Assembly (NCBI GenBank): GCA_963711495.1
Contig: CAVQEK010000013.1
Span: forward strand, 248,001-312,000
Direction of reading: 5' to 3'
DNA: 64,000 nucleotides
Source: CAVQEK01 sp963711495
GTDB lineage: Bacteria > Bacteroidota > Bacteroidia > Cytophagales > Cyclobacteriaceae
Part shown: in pieces, positions 46,685-56,369 of the stretch
Position numbering within the stretch: the stretch's first letter is position 1
How the letters are laid out: the number at the start of each line of letters is the position of its first letter
Notes under the pieces: generated by a model
The model's database searches: none
What the model was told of the DNA's origin: nothing
Seen by the model: only the letters and a program-made list of their open reading frames with translations
Program-made: the position numbers and the translations under genes

Positions 46685-48433
46685 ATGAACCTGTCTTTCG
46701 ACATAAAACCTAATGGGCAATTTACTGGTAATTTTGGTGTGCTGCTTCTCTTGAGATATTCTATTATTCTTTTCGCTTTATGGTGTACCAGTGCAAAGTC
46801 GAAGGCTCAGAACCTGGAAAATATTACTGGGCAAAAGCCTTTTAAACTTAGCGGCTCCGTGAGTACACAGTTTCAATTTTATAATGTGCAAGGAAGGCCG
46901 GCTAATCGACAACCCTTTATGTGGTATATCCATGGAAATCCTGTTGTTTCGATTTATGGTATCACGCTTCCATTTTCTTTTGTACTCAGTGAACAACAGC
47001 GCGATTTTCGCCAGCCTTTTAACCGTTTTGGTGTTAGCCCCTATTACAAGTGGGCCAAGATACATCTTGGGTATCGCAATTTGACCTGGTCAACGTATGC
47101 ATTGGCAGGACATACCATTACCGGCGCCGGTTTTGAACTGAGTCCAGGTAAGTTTCGCATTGGTTTCATGACCGGCCGATTGCTCAAAGCCATAGAGGAA
47201 CAAAAAGTGTTTAATGGAGAAGCTGTGAAGTATCAGACACCTGCTTTTCGTCGCGTTGGCACAAGCGTGAAACTTGGATATGGTGATGATAAAAATTATC
47301 TTGACCTCATTTTGCTCAAAGCCAAAGACGATCCCAATTCATTAGATAGTATTCCTACCAACAATAATATTACACCTGGAGAAAATCTGGTATTGTCGGC
47401 AGTCACCCATCAAACTTTTGCAAAAATGTTTTTTATTGACGCTGAAATAGCCAGGAGTATATTTACGCCAGATATTAGGAATGCGGAACAAGACAGCATC
47501 AATGATCCATTTGTAAAGGCTTTCTCATTCCTGATCAAGGAAAGGGTTGGGACAAGCATAAATACCGCTTTACGAGGTGCAGTAGGGTATACCTCTAAGC
47601 CTTTTGACCTCAAGTTAAAATATGAGCGCGTTGAACCAGATTTTACATCGATGGGTGCCTATTACTTCCTTACGGACCTCAGGAAGATTACAGTAGAACC
47701 CACGGTGAGACTGTGGAAAAGAAAAGTAGTCCTGGGTGGAAGTTATGGAAACCAGATTGATAATTTAAATCAGGAAAAGAACGCCCGGACAGAAAGAAAG
47801 ATCGGATCTTTATTGTTCAATTTTATGCCGGTACGGCAATACACGTTAAATGTCAATTACTCCAATTATGGTCTTGGTCAGCAATCTGGTATTATCGAAT
47901 TAGATACGCTGACGGAATTATCACAAAACACCAAACAAATCGGGATTACCCAGAACCTGAATTTTCAAGGTAAAAATTTAATTCACAATATCCTGGCTAC
48001 TTACAATTATCAAAAACTCAAAGATGCCAATCAAAATACCTCGGGTTACAGCGAATATGAGTCGAATATTTTGATGATGAATTATATGCTCAATTATACA
48101 CCGTGGCAGTTGTCAGGAGGAATAGGTTATACCCGTACTGCCTTTCTATTAGCCAATAAAGAAACTTTGATGACCGGCCCCATGGTGAATTTGAGTAAAT
48201 CATTTATGAAAAATAAGATGAACGTAGCCTTAAGCTTTACGACATACCAGAACAAGGTTGACGGAATACTGTCCAGTAATATTACCAACCTGTCTTTTCA
48301 GGCAGGATTGCGGCCCAATAAACATCATCGATTCGGAGCACACTTTTACATCAATAAAAGTACCGCTCAGGACACAAATGCCATATCCTACAACGAAAAG
48401 AAATTCGACTTGAATTATGCATATACATTCTGA
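46685..48433 (+). CDS. Outer-membrane beta-barrel protein of the TANFOR operon
   Basis: This 582-residue protein has a long n-region and a signal peptide ending at KAQ (about residue 42). The rest shows regular amphipathic strands with aromatic girdles (for example SGSVSTQFQFYNV, YKWAKIHLGYRNLTW and VLGGSYGNQID) and a C-terminal strand ending in aromatic residues (FDLNYAYTF), typical of outer-membrane barrels. No plug, TonB box or porin family was recognised. Its stop lies inside the next gene (17-base overlap), so translation is coupled to the giant TANFOR protein. It may export or anchor that protein. Confidence 0.85.
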   Translation: MNLSFDIKPNGQFTGNFGVLLLLRYSIILFALWCTSAKSKAQNLENITGQKPFKLSGSVSTQFQFYNVQGRPANRQPFMWYIHGNPVVSIYGITLPFSFVLSEQQRDFRQPFNRFGVSPYYKWAKIHLGYRNLTWSTYALAGHTITGAGFELSPGKFRIGFMTGRLLKAIEEQKVFNGEAVKYQTPAFRRVGTSVKLGYGDDKNYLDLILLKAKDDPNSLDSIPTNNNITPGENLVLSAVTHQTFAKMFFIDAEIARSIFTPDIRNAEQDSINDPFVKAFSFLIKERVGTSINTALRGAVGYTSKPFDLKLKYERVEPDFTSMGAYYFLTDLRKITVEPTVRLWKRKVVLGGSYGNQIDNLNQEKNARTERKIGSLLFNFMPVRQYTLNVNYSNYGLGQQSGIIELDTLTELSQNTKQIGITQNLNFQGKNLIHNILATYNYQKLKDANQNTSGYSEYESNILMMNYMLNYTPWQLSGGIGYTRTAFLLANKETLMTGPMVNLSKSFMKNKMNVALSFTTYQNKVDGILSSNITNLSFQAGLRPNKHHRFGAHFYINKSTAQDTNAISYNEKKFDLNYAYTF

Positions 48434-51400
48434 ATTTTTGACGAAAAAATTGATCCGAATACACCGGTGTTCACTGATGATCGCAGTATACCTGTTATGT
48501 TTGGCAAACACCGTATTCGGGCAGGTGACACTAATTACTACCGTCAATCCACCGTTTAATGTTCCTTTGGACCAGTTAAAAGATCAGGTGACCCTATCTT
48601 TGACGGCTGGCAGGGTCAATGTAACCAATGGATATATCACGCTTTTGATACAGGGCGATAATGGCGTTTCTATCCAGTCAAACTTGTCAATACTTGATCA
48701 GACCGTATCAATTACTGCAGGGCAGACCATTATGTTGCAAGGGCAGAACGGTGATTTGGATGTGGTATTTCAATCCAATGCACTGAATTATACCGGTACC
48801 ACGGCCAGTGAAGTGTTCAATAGCGGCTTACCGGCCGGATCTTATCAAATCTGCTTTCAATATTGGCAGGATGCAGGGCAACCAGTATCAGCCGATCCTC
48901 CTCAGGGTTGTAGCATGTTCTCCATACAAGGTGTGAGTAACGTCAATGTAGTGACCCAGGTCATGCCGCCTTATGGTACTGAACTTTACAATTACAGCAA
49001 TAGCACCAAGGTGTTTTTACAAGCACCCGGCTACACCGGTAATGTTTCATTGTATATGCATATCACCGGGGATAATGGTGTTGATCTTAAAACACGCCAG
49101 GATTATTTTCCCAACGATGTCAGTTTAAGCAATGCCAATCCGGTTTCACCTATAGACCTAGCGCCTTATTTTGATGGGGCGAACCTGGTATCATCAGGGC
49201 AACCTATCGAACAAATCATGAGTGAAGGTTTACCGGAGGGAAAATACCAGATCTGTGTTCGTGTCAGGGACCCTGATGTTGGTTTTGTTTCTCCTGAAGA
49301 ACCAGGAGGTTGCAGCAATATGTTTGATATTCGATACAGCGACCCCCCCATACCCGTGAATCCTATATGTGGAGACACCCTGAGTATTCCCACTCAAAAT
49401 ATTGTATTCAGTTGGACACCGGCACCCGGAGCTCCGGCATTCAACAATTACACGTTGAAAATTGTTGAAATGCTTGATCCGGAACAAGATCCCAATGACG
49501 CCATGCTATCTGCCACTGAACCGGCCTTTTTTGAAGCAATAGTATCTGGTGCTTTATCATTATATTATGGCCCAAACCAGCCAATCCTGGAATCTGGGAG
49601 GAAATATGCCTGGCAGGTTATTGCAGAAGACAAAGAAACCAACACCAAATTTAAAAATGATGGTAAAAGTGAAGTATGCTGGTTTGTGTGGAAACCAATG
49701 GATCTTATTCCAAACACAATACCGGGAGCCGAGGCGAGTGGGTTGAGCTTTGAAATACTAGCACCTTCGGAGAAAAAAGATTCTCTGTTCGTCAACCAGC
49801 AACAAGATTTATATGCCAACTGGGGTTGGTTATACAATGGTGATTTTTTCAATGCAGATTCACTTCCTGCTTTTATAGAAAAAGATATACAGAATTATCG
49901 GTTGTCGATTCATCCCGGTAAACAAAAAACCGGCCATAATACAGATCCATCTTTTAATTATCAAACGATCATTACCATGACGGATACGGTCAAGCATTTG
50001 GCTGTGGCCCATTTTCAGCGGTCTTTGGATCAGTTGTTACAAATGGGTTTGAAAAATGATTATTGGTATAATATTGAAGTAGAGGCCATCAACAGCAGTA
50101 ATTCTGTGGCTGCAACAGCTCAAACAAAGGACTTCCTTTTAGCATTGCAGCAAATTAATACCGGACCGGTAGCACATATTTCGGGACAATTGCGATACCA
50201 ATTTGACGGATATCCGGAAGATTATCCAATTCCCAATACCTCGGTCCGGTTTTTCTCGACCAGTATACCGGGCATGAAACTGCCGAATCCAAATACGGAT
50301 GCTGCATCATCAAATACACCTTTTCAGGGCGAAGACTATTATACCAAAACTGATGTTGATGGGAAATTTAAATTGGACATCCCATTGCCTGATTCTCCGA
50401 CAAATGTTGATAAATACCACATGGAAATTGAAAGCCCATACTATCAATCCATTGAAACAATATTTAATATTTCAGATTCGACAAAGTCACTACAACTTGG
50501 GCAATTGATCACCATGGTCTACAACTATGCACTAAAACTCTATGTTAAAAAGGCATTTGGCAGCTACAAAACTGTGAACAAAGATTCATATTATGATACT
50601 TATGGCAAATTGGTTACAAAAATTGATACGGTCATTGTTGGGACACCGGATACAACAATCCAGGAAATTCCGGCGGGTGTCACTGTTATGCTTTATCGAA
50701 AGCAAAAGCCATCGTACCTGCCTCCGGTTGAGGGACAAATGGGTCAATCTACATTTGAAAATGGGATAATAAAGATTGCAGAAGGCAAAACCGCCATAGA
50801 AATCGGAAGTGACGGGAAGCAGGTGTCATATGTAAAATTCAATAAGCTGCTTTGTAATGTTTTCAGCAATGATGTTTATTATTTGAAAGCTGTTCAACCC
50901 GATGAAAAAGGTGTCAATGGTCAGCCCGAGGCCTATAAAGACGGGCCATTTGAAGGACCAGAACAAGAATTGAGATTTGAAAAATCAGCATCATCGGGCG
51001 ACAGCACGCATTTTGAAATTGAAAGGACGTATAAAATTATTTCAAAGGATCCGCCAAAATCGACCATTAGTGGACAACTGGTATATAGTTGGCCTGGTGA
51101 TAATTCCAATACGGTTCGTCCATTAGCCAATGAAGATTTTTCGATTGTAGTAGAGTATTTGTATGAAAACAAACCCGTTCAATTTTTTAAACTGATTCCG
51201 AATGGTGGTTACAAAACGGAATTAAAATTAGACAATGACCCATATGGTCTAAACACAGGAGATAATGGTCAAGTTATGGCTACCGGAACAACCGATAGCA
51301 ATGGTCATTTCACCATACAGGCAGTGAATTTAAATGATAAAGGGGTATTGGGAACCGGAACATCCACTACTACCGGAGGAAGCAATCCTTTCCCTACGCC

Positions 51401-54400
51401 GGTGCCTGGAGGTATTCCCAATATCAAAGATATGGTGATCAACCCGGCAGACCAGTCTGTGATAACCATCTCCGGAGAATTAACCGGGTTGGAGAATAAC
51501 AGTATTTTTAATTTCAGTGACATGGGTGCATCATTCGGCTCACAATTACAATTGAACCAGCTAAATGGTGCGATGAATGGTAGCCTTGGTTTGGGCATGA
51601 ATCAGCAGTTCCAGGGTTATCATGATATTATGAATGATAAGGGGCAATTCTTTGGCATGCGCCAGCAAGCTTATTTAGGCAAATCGATCGGTTTGCATGG
51701 ACCACGGCCACCAAAAGGATTAATTAACAGTATAACAGCGGTGAATGGCACAATCCAACGAGTTTTTCGCATCAAAGTAATGGACCAGGAGTTTTATTAT
51801 AATCCGGATAAAAACATTGTTGTAGATCCGCTGAAAGCCACTGACGTTGGTCCCATTCAAGTTATGGTGAAGGAAGTGAAATGGAATTTTACCGCCAGGG
51901 AAAAAATAAATAATAAAACCGTAACGCTATCAGGTCTTAAGGCGGTTGTATTCCGTGATCCTTCCAGTAAAGTCAAACACTTGCCTCAAGGTGAAGGTGA
52001 CGGTCAGTACCAAATGAAAAAGCTGATCAACCCACAATATTCCGGAGATGTGAAACTGCCTGCTAAAAATTCCGGAAACGCTAACAGTGGTTTCGGTGCG
52101 TCGCAAAAAGGGAATTGGCAATTCAACCAGCAGGATTACACTAACCAGGGACTTTCAACGTCAGAAATTTTGAATGGGACACAATCGTGGCCTGAAGGCA
52201 GTTATGAATGGTTGGAAAGTGACGAAACGGACAGTCAGAGAAAAGTGTCTTTTGATCTTCTGGTGAGTGGTTTTAAGGATTACTACCTTGAAATGGTATC
52301 TAATCCAGCCTCAGGAGAGCTTTTCTATGAGGCTAACCTCACATCCTTGGATGCTAACGGATTTTCTGTTCAATATGAAAACGGCTCGGATGGCTATCAA
52401 ATCAAACCCAGTAATAATTCCACCTATGGCAATTATTGGGATATGCGTCAAACGGATATACCCCAGGCAACGGTTGATATCTATATGGTGCCTAAGCCAG
52501 GCCGGGTTGGAGGCCGGGTCATGGATAAGAGTAGTGGATTGGGTATGAAAAATTCCATCGTTTTTTTAACGGATACCAAAGAAAAATATATTGCAGCGAC
52601 TATGACGGATTCTGCAGGGTATTATGAATTTTTAGATGTTTTGGAACTTGCCAAAATTCCGCAAGGGCAACCTAACCTGACTGTACATATTCGAGCCTAT
52701 GCCAAAGGTTTTAAACAGCAAAAGGAATCTGGTGATTTAGATTATAAAGTTGCAACCGCAAGCAGAAGTGGCAAACAACAAATTATCGACATCCTCATGT
52801 TGCCCTCTGCGGCCATTACCGGAATTGTCAAAAATGAACAAGGAATACCTGTTGACGCTTATATTAAACGACCCGACGGTATGACCGTTGAAACTCAGGG
52901 GTTTAAAAAGGGTTTTCTTGTTCTCAAAGATAATATTGGAAAATTCAGTTTGCCTGTACCAGCGAAACCAGGTGAAACGGCCATTTTTTATGTGATACCA
53001 AAAGATCCGGGCTACTTTACGGACACGGTTGAAGTAAAGAATATGAAGGAAGGCAACAATGATATAGGAGTTTACACGGTCTATCGGCGCGAACATCGCA
53101 TTCATTTCTACGTCACCGACAAGGACAATACCAATCTAAAAATTGGTGGAGCAGTAATCACAGTGAATAAACAGCAATCGATACAAACGAACTCCAACGG
53201 GGAGGCTGAATTGAGTTTCGAGAATGTTTCAGTTAACAATTATACTTTAACCATTACTGGTCCCAAAGGGAAAATGTATATCCCCCAGGTGATCAATCTC
53301 AAAAATGAGGAAACCAAAAATACCAAGAATTACTGGATAAAATTGAAAAAAGGAGGAAGTATAGAAGGATTAGTGACGCTTGATGGCAAACCAATCCGGG
53401 GTGCCAAAGTATATCTGGATTATAAAGAACAGAACACCACGCAATTCAATGGATATTATCAATTAAACCTGAATGCATTTAATCCTGGCGGAAATCAAAA
53501 TAATCCGCCCCCCAATGCTCAAGCGCTTGGAAATGGTGCATTGCCTCAAATTGCTACCTTTTCAGATTATACCGGGCATTATCAACTCGACGGCATTCCA
53601 GTCAACAGTGGACAAGTAACTTTGATTGCGACATTGGATACGACATTCACTGTTATTGGCGATAAGAAAACTGTACAACTCTCGGTTGGACAGGCTTCTC
53701 AGGATCTGGTATTAAAAAGTTTCGGAGATATGCTGGTCCAGTCTATCTATGGTTTTCCATTATCGGTTGAATCCATATCGCCTACCAATGATAAGAATAT
53801 TGTGAATGTTACCGGAATAGTAAAATTGGATCAAAGTAATTCGCCTTTTAGTTGGATCACCAGCGAACAATCCTTGAGAATTCACGATGTTCCATTCAGT
53901 AAAAAACTGGTGAAGGGGAAAGCAATTGGTGTTCCCTTAAATGATCAGGCCAGTCTCGACGCCACCAGCAATCTTAAGATGCAATACATGAGCAGGTATA
54001 ATGTGCAGATCACCCACGATGCATCCATGTCATCCGGTCAGTCAAAGGTTGGAGAATTATCCATTCAAAGAGCAAAAGACAACAAAGGTCAGATGCTGGG
54101 GTATGCCCACATCGTGGACAATTCCTTCAACTATCCGAGTAGTTACTTCAACTTCAAAAACAAAGATCAGTTCTTTTTATGCCAGGTCAGTAAAAATCAG
54201 GTGAATAACCACCTGTCAGTTTTCAATGCATTAGGTACTGATGAACAACCTGTTCTGAATCCACCTCAAGGTCAACTCATATCCACACAAAATTTTCATT
54301 TGAGTAACGAATTGGGCATGCCCATTAAATTTAATTTCATCCTGTTTGATGCCACTGCTGATCCGGAGAATACATACATTGATTCTGAAGGGAAGATCCA

Positions 54401-56351
54401 TTTGGATGTGAGCATGAATTGTCACATTCCCAATGCACAACCCGACCATTTATCGGTACATGCCGGAGACATTGTCCTCGACAACAGCAAAGTATATCCG
54501 GCATCAGGAGCCAAACCTTTGACGGTACAATTAGAAAAATGGAATCTGGAAATAAGTGATTGGACTATCGATCCGGAAAAGGGCGGGATTTACTCAGAAA
54601 AGGGCCTGATCAAGACTGGAAAACTGGACATACCCTTCACAGAATTCAATCTGCGCTCCGATATGTTTGTGATGAAAGGATTTCAACTCAATCAACTCAT
54701 ATTGGGCGGTGGGGTGAAAGCATTGTCTGATATTTCAACAGGAAATGCCGTTTTGGTTTACGATACAAAATCAGGAAGCGATATGTCTGGTCACTGGAAA
54801 CTGGCCATTGCCGGTTCGGGAAACAATCCGGCAGCCAGAATAAAAGACCTCACAACTTTCCTGGATAAGGATGTCAATATCCAGTATATTCAGTTGCTCA
54901 GCAATGACGAAGATATTTTCTCTATTCAGCAAAGTGCAATACCGTATATCATCAATAACAATAAAGTGGCCCGGTTTTCCCCTCAAACAATCAACAGTGG
55001 TCCGGACTTTTTTACGATCACCGGTGGTTTGGGCATTCCGGCACCACGGCTGGTACCCATTATGACCACACTGATGTTCACCGGTTCACCATCCGCGTTA
55101 AAAATGGATATTAAACCAATTCAGATGGGTTTTGAAGGGAAAGGCTACGTGAATTTTACGGCAGATAACGCTGTTAATCCTACCATAAGCAATAATCAAA
55201 TCATCATTAAAGGCCAGGTGCAGGAAGAAAACGTTTTTAATCCGATCACAGCGACTTTTTATGCCGATGGTGGTGATCCATCCAGTGCCCATTATCATAT
55301 TGACCTGAAGAAGGATTTTATATTGAATTTAACCTCAGTGTCTGCCTCAACTTCGTCTTCAGGAAAATATAATTTGAAAATTGACCATGGCGGGATGGAA
55401 GTTCCAAATGGAGCGAGTGACTGGAACCTTCTCAGTTTCAGTGGCAATTTGCTCACGGATGACAAAACCTTAAATGCCGATGGCGGTAAAGCAAATAATA
55501 AGATGACCTTTACGGTACATGGTGATATAGATGTAAGTGGAGAGGCTGTTAAAGTATCGAATATTGATTTACCATTCGGCACCATGCAGATGGTTTATGA
55601 TTTTCCGAATAAAAGTCTCCATGGTTCGCTACAGGTAAATGACCAGCATTTGGGGCCATTTACAGCGGGAGGGAGTGTCGACATGTTGATGGATCCGGTA
55701 GGATGGTATTTTTTAGGAGCATGTAAAGTGAATACGGGATTACCAGGACCTTTTAGTTCATTAAATATGGGATTTTTGTTGGGAAACAGGTCTTATACTG
55801 GCCCGGAGGCCCAAGTAGTTACCGATAAAGTAACCCAGTTTTCTTATAGTAAAAGTAGCTTATGTTGGCTCAAAGGAGAGGGGGGTACTGCCATCCAGGG
55901 GTTCTTTATCACAGCGGGAAAAAGCCTCATCGATAATGAACTGGGGGTTGACCTTGGTGTGGCTTCTATTTATTTGAAAGCTATGGCTGGGGGCGAAGCC
56001 AGCCTGTACACTAAATTCAGTGACTGGAGTTTTATGATGTCTGCGGGTTTGTACGGCAAAGTGGAAGCCGGAGCTGCAGCACTAAACATTTCAGTACATG
56101 GTTCAGCTTCCCTGGATGGCTCTATGACAGGCGCAGTAAGCGGGCAAGGTGCTTGCGTAGGAGGTAAAATCGGGGCCAATGTTAGCGGCTCGGGAAGTAT
56201 TGATCTGGAAGTAAAAAGTATAGACTTCGATTTTTCAAAAAGCGCGGTTGTTAAACTTATTCTTTCCAGTCAATCAGGTGTGGATACTGATTTTTATTTT
56301 GGCTCTGCCTCGGCACCGGCATGTGATTCAAATAGTACTTGTGGAAATTAA
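48417..56351 (+). CDS. Giant TANFOR-domain surface protein
   Basis: This 2644-residue protein has a signal peptide (1-35, ending ANTVFG). Two TANFOR-like domains follow (about 37-175 and 178-305, each with a VxPPY/F opening and a GLPxGxYQIC segment), then FN3-like domains (about 310-580). Carboxypeptidase-like or transthyretin-like sandwiches begin near 588 (ISGQLRYQF), 884, 1364 (VGGRVMD), 1468 (ITGIVKNEQG) and 1651 (IEGLVTLDG). A long unassigned beta-rich region covers about 1780-2470. The last 170 residues are rich in Gly, Ala and Ser. No membrane anchor or T9SS sorting domain is evident. It is the middle gene of a tight three-gene operon. Confidence 0.88.
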   Translation: MHIHSEFLTKKLIRIHRCSLMIAVYLLCLANTVFGQVTLITTVNPPFNVPLDQLKDQVTLSLTAGRVNVTNGYITLLIQGDNGVSIQSNLSILDQTVSITAGQTIMLQGQNGDLDVVFQSNALNYTGTTASEVFNSGLPAGSYQICFQYWQDAGQPVSADPPQGCSMFSIQGVSNVNVVTQVMPPYGTELYNYSNSTKVFLQAPGYTGNVSLYMHITGDNGVDLKTRQDYFPNDVSLSNANPVSPIDLAPYFDGANLVSSGQPIEQIMSEGLPEGKYQICVRVRDPDVGFVSPEEPGGCSNMFDIRYSDPPIPVNPICGDTLSIPTQNIVFSWTPAPGAPAFNNYTLKIVEMLDPEQDPNDAMLSATEPAFFEAIVSGALSLYYGPNQPILESGRKYAWQVIAEDKETNTKFKNDGKSEVCWFVWKPMDLIPNTIPGAEASGLSFEILAPSEKKDSLFVNQQQDLYANWGWLYNGDFFNADSLPAFIEKDIQNYRLSIHPGKQKTGHNTDPSFNYQTIITMTDTVKHLAVAHFQRSLDQLLQMGLKNDYWYNIEVEAINSSNSVAATAQTKDFLLALQQINTGPVAHISGQLRYQFDGYPEDYPIPNTSVRFFSTSIPGMKLPNPNTDAASSNTPFQGEDYYTKTDVDGKFKLDIPLPDSPTNVDKYHMEIESPYYQSIETIFNISDSTKSLQLGQLITMVYNYALKLYVKKAFGSYKTVNKDSYYDTYGKLVTKIDTVIVGTPDTTIQEIPAGVTVMLYRKQKPSYLPPVEGQMGQSTFENGIIKIAEGKTAIEIGSDGKQVSYVKFNKLLCNVFSNDVYYLKAVQPDEKGVNGQPEAYKDGPFEGPEQELRFEKSASSGDSTHFEIERTYKIISKDPPKSTISGQLVYSWPGDNSNTVRPLANEDFSIVVEYLYENKPVQFFKLIPNGGYKTELKLDNDPYGLNTGDNGQVMATGTTDSNGHFTIQAVNLNDKGVLGTGTSTTTGGSNPFPTPVPGGIPNIKDMVINPADQSVITISGELTGLENNSIFNFSDMGASFGSQLQLNQLNGAMNGSLGLGMNQQFQGYHDIMNDKGQFFGMRQQAYLGKSIGLHGPRPPKGLINSITAVNGTIQRVFRIKVMDQEFYYNPDKNIVVDPLKATDVGPIQVMVKEVKWNFTAREKINNKTVTLSGLKAVVFRDPSSKVKHLPQGEGDGQYQMKKLINPQYSGDVKLPAKNSGNANSGFGASQKGNWQFNQQDYTNQGLSTSEILNGTQSWPEGSYEWLESDETDSQRKVSFDLLVSGFKDYYLEMVSNPASGELFYEANLTSLDANGFSVQYENGSDGYQIKPSNNSTYGNYWDMRQTDIPQATVDIYMVPKPGRVGGRVMDKSSGLGMKNSIVFLTDTKEKYIAATMTDSAGYYEFLDVLELAKIPQGQPNLTVHIRAYAKGFKQQKESGDLDYKVATASRSGKQQIIDILMLPSAAITGIVKNEQGIPVDAYIKRPDGMTVETQGFKKGFLVLKDNIGKFSLPVPAKPGETAIFYVIPKDPGYFTDTVEVKNMKEGNNDIGVYTVYRREHRIHFYVTDKDNTNLKIGGAVITVNKQQSIQTNSNGEAELSFENVSVNNYTLTITGPKGKMYIPQVINLKNEETKNTKNYWIKLKKGGSIEGLVTLDGKPIRGAKVYLDYKEQNTTQFNGYYQLNLNAFNPGGNQNNPPPNAQALGNGALPQIATFSDYTGHYQLDGIPVNSGQVTLIATLDTTFTVIGDKKTVQLSVGQASQDLVLKSFGDMLVQSIYGFPLSVESISPTNDKNIVNVTGIVKLDQSNSPFSWITSEQSLRIHDVPFSKKLVKGKAIGVPLNDQASLDATSNLKMQYMSRYNVQITHDASMSSGQSKVGELSIQRAKDNKGQMLGYAHIVDNSFNYPSSYFNFKNKDQFFLCQVSKNQVNNHLSVFNALGTDEQPVLNPPQGQLISTQNFHLSNELGMPIKFNFILFDATADPENTYIDSEGKIHLDVSMNCHIPNAQPDHLSVHAGDIVLDNSKVYPASGAKPLTVQLEKWNLEISDWTIDPEKGGIYSEKGLIKTGKLDIPFTEFNLRSDMFVMKGFQLNQLILGGGVKALSDISTGNAVLVYDTKSGSDMSGHWKLAIAGSGNNPAARIKDLTTFLDKDVNIQYIQLLSNDEDIFSIQQSAIPYIINNNKVARFSPQTINSGPDFFTITGGLGIPAPRLVPIMTTLMFTGSPSALKMDIKPIQMGFEGKGYVNFTADNAVNPTISNNQIIIKGQVQEENVFNPITATFYADGGDPSSAHYHIDLKKDFILNLTSVSASTSSSGKYNLKIDHGGMEVPNGASDWNLLSFSGNLLTDDKTLNADGGKANNKMTFTVHGDIDVSGEAVKVSNIDLPFGTMQMVYDFPNKSLHGSLQVNDQHLGPFTAGGSVDMLMDPVGWYFLGACKVNTGLPGPFSSLNMGFLLGNRSYTGPEAQVVTDKVTQFSYSKSSLCWLKGEGGTAIQGFFITAGKSLIDNELGVDLGVASIYLKAMAGGEASLYTKFSDWSFMMSAGLYGKVEAGAAALNISVHGSASLDGSMTGAVSGQGACVGGKIGANVSGSGSIDLEVKSIDFDFSKSAVVKLILSSQSGVDTDFYFGSASAPACDSNSTCGN

Positions 56352-56369
56352 AAAATAAATGGTATAAAA

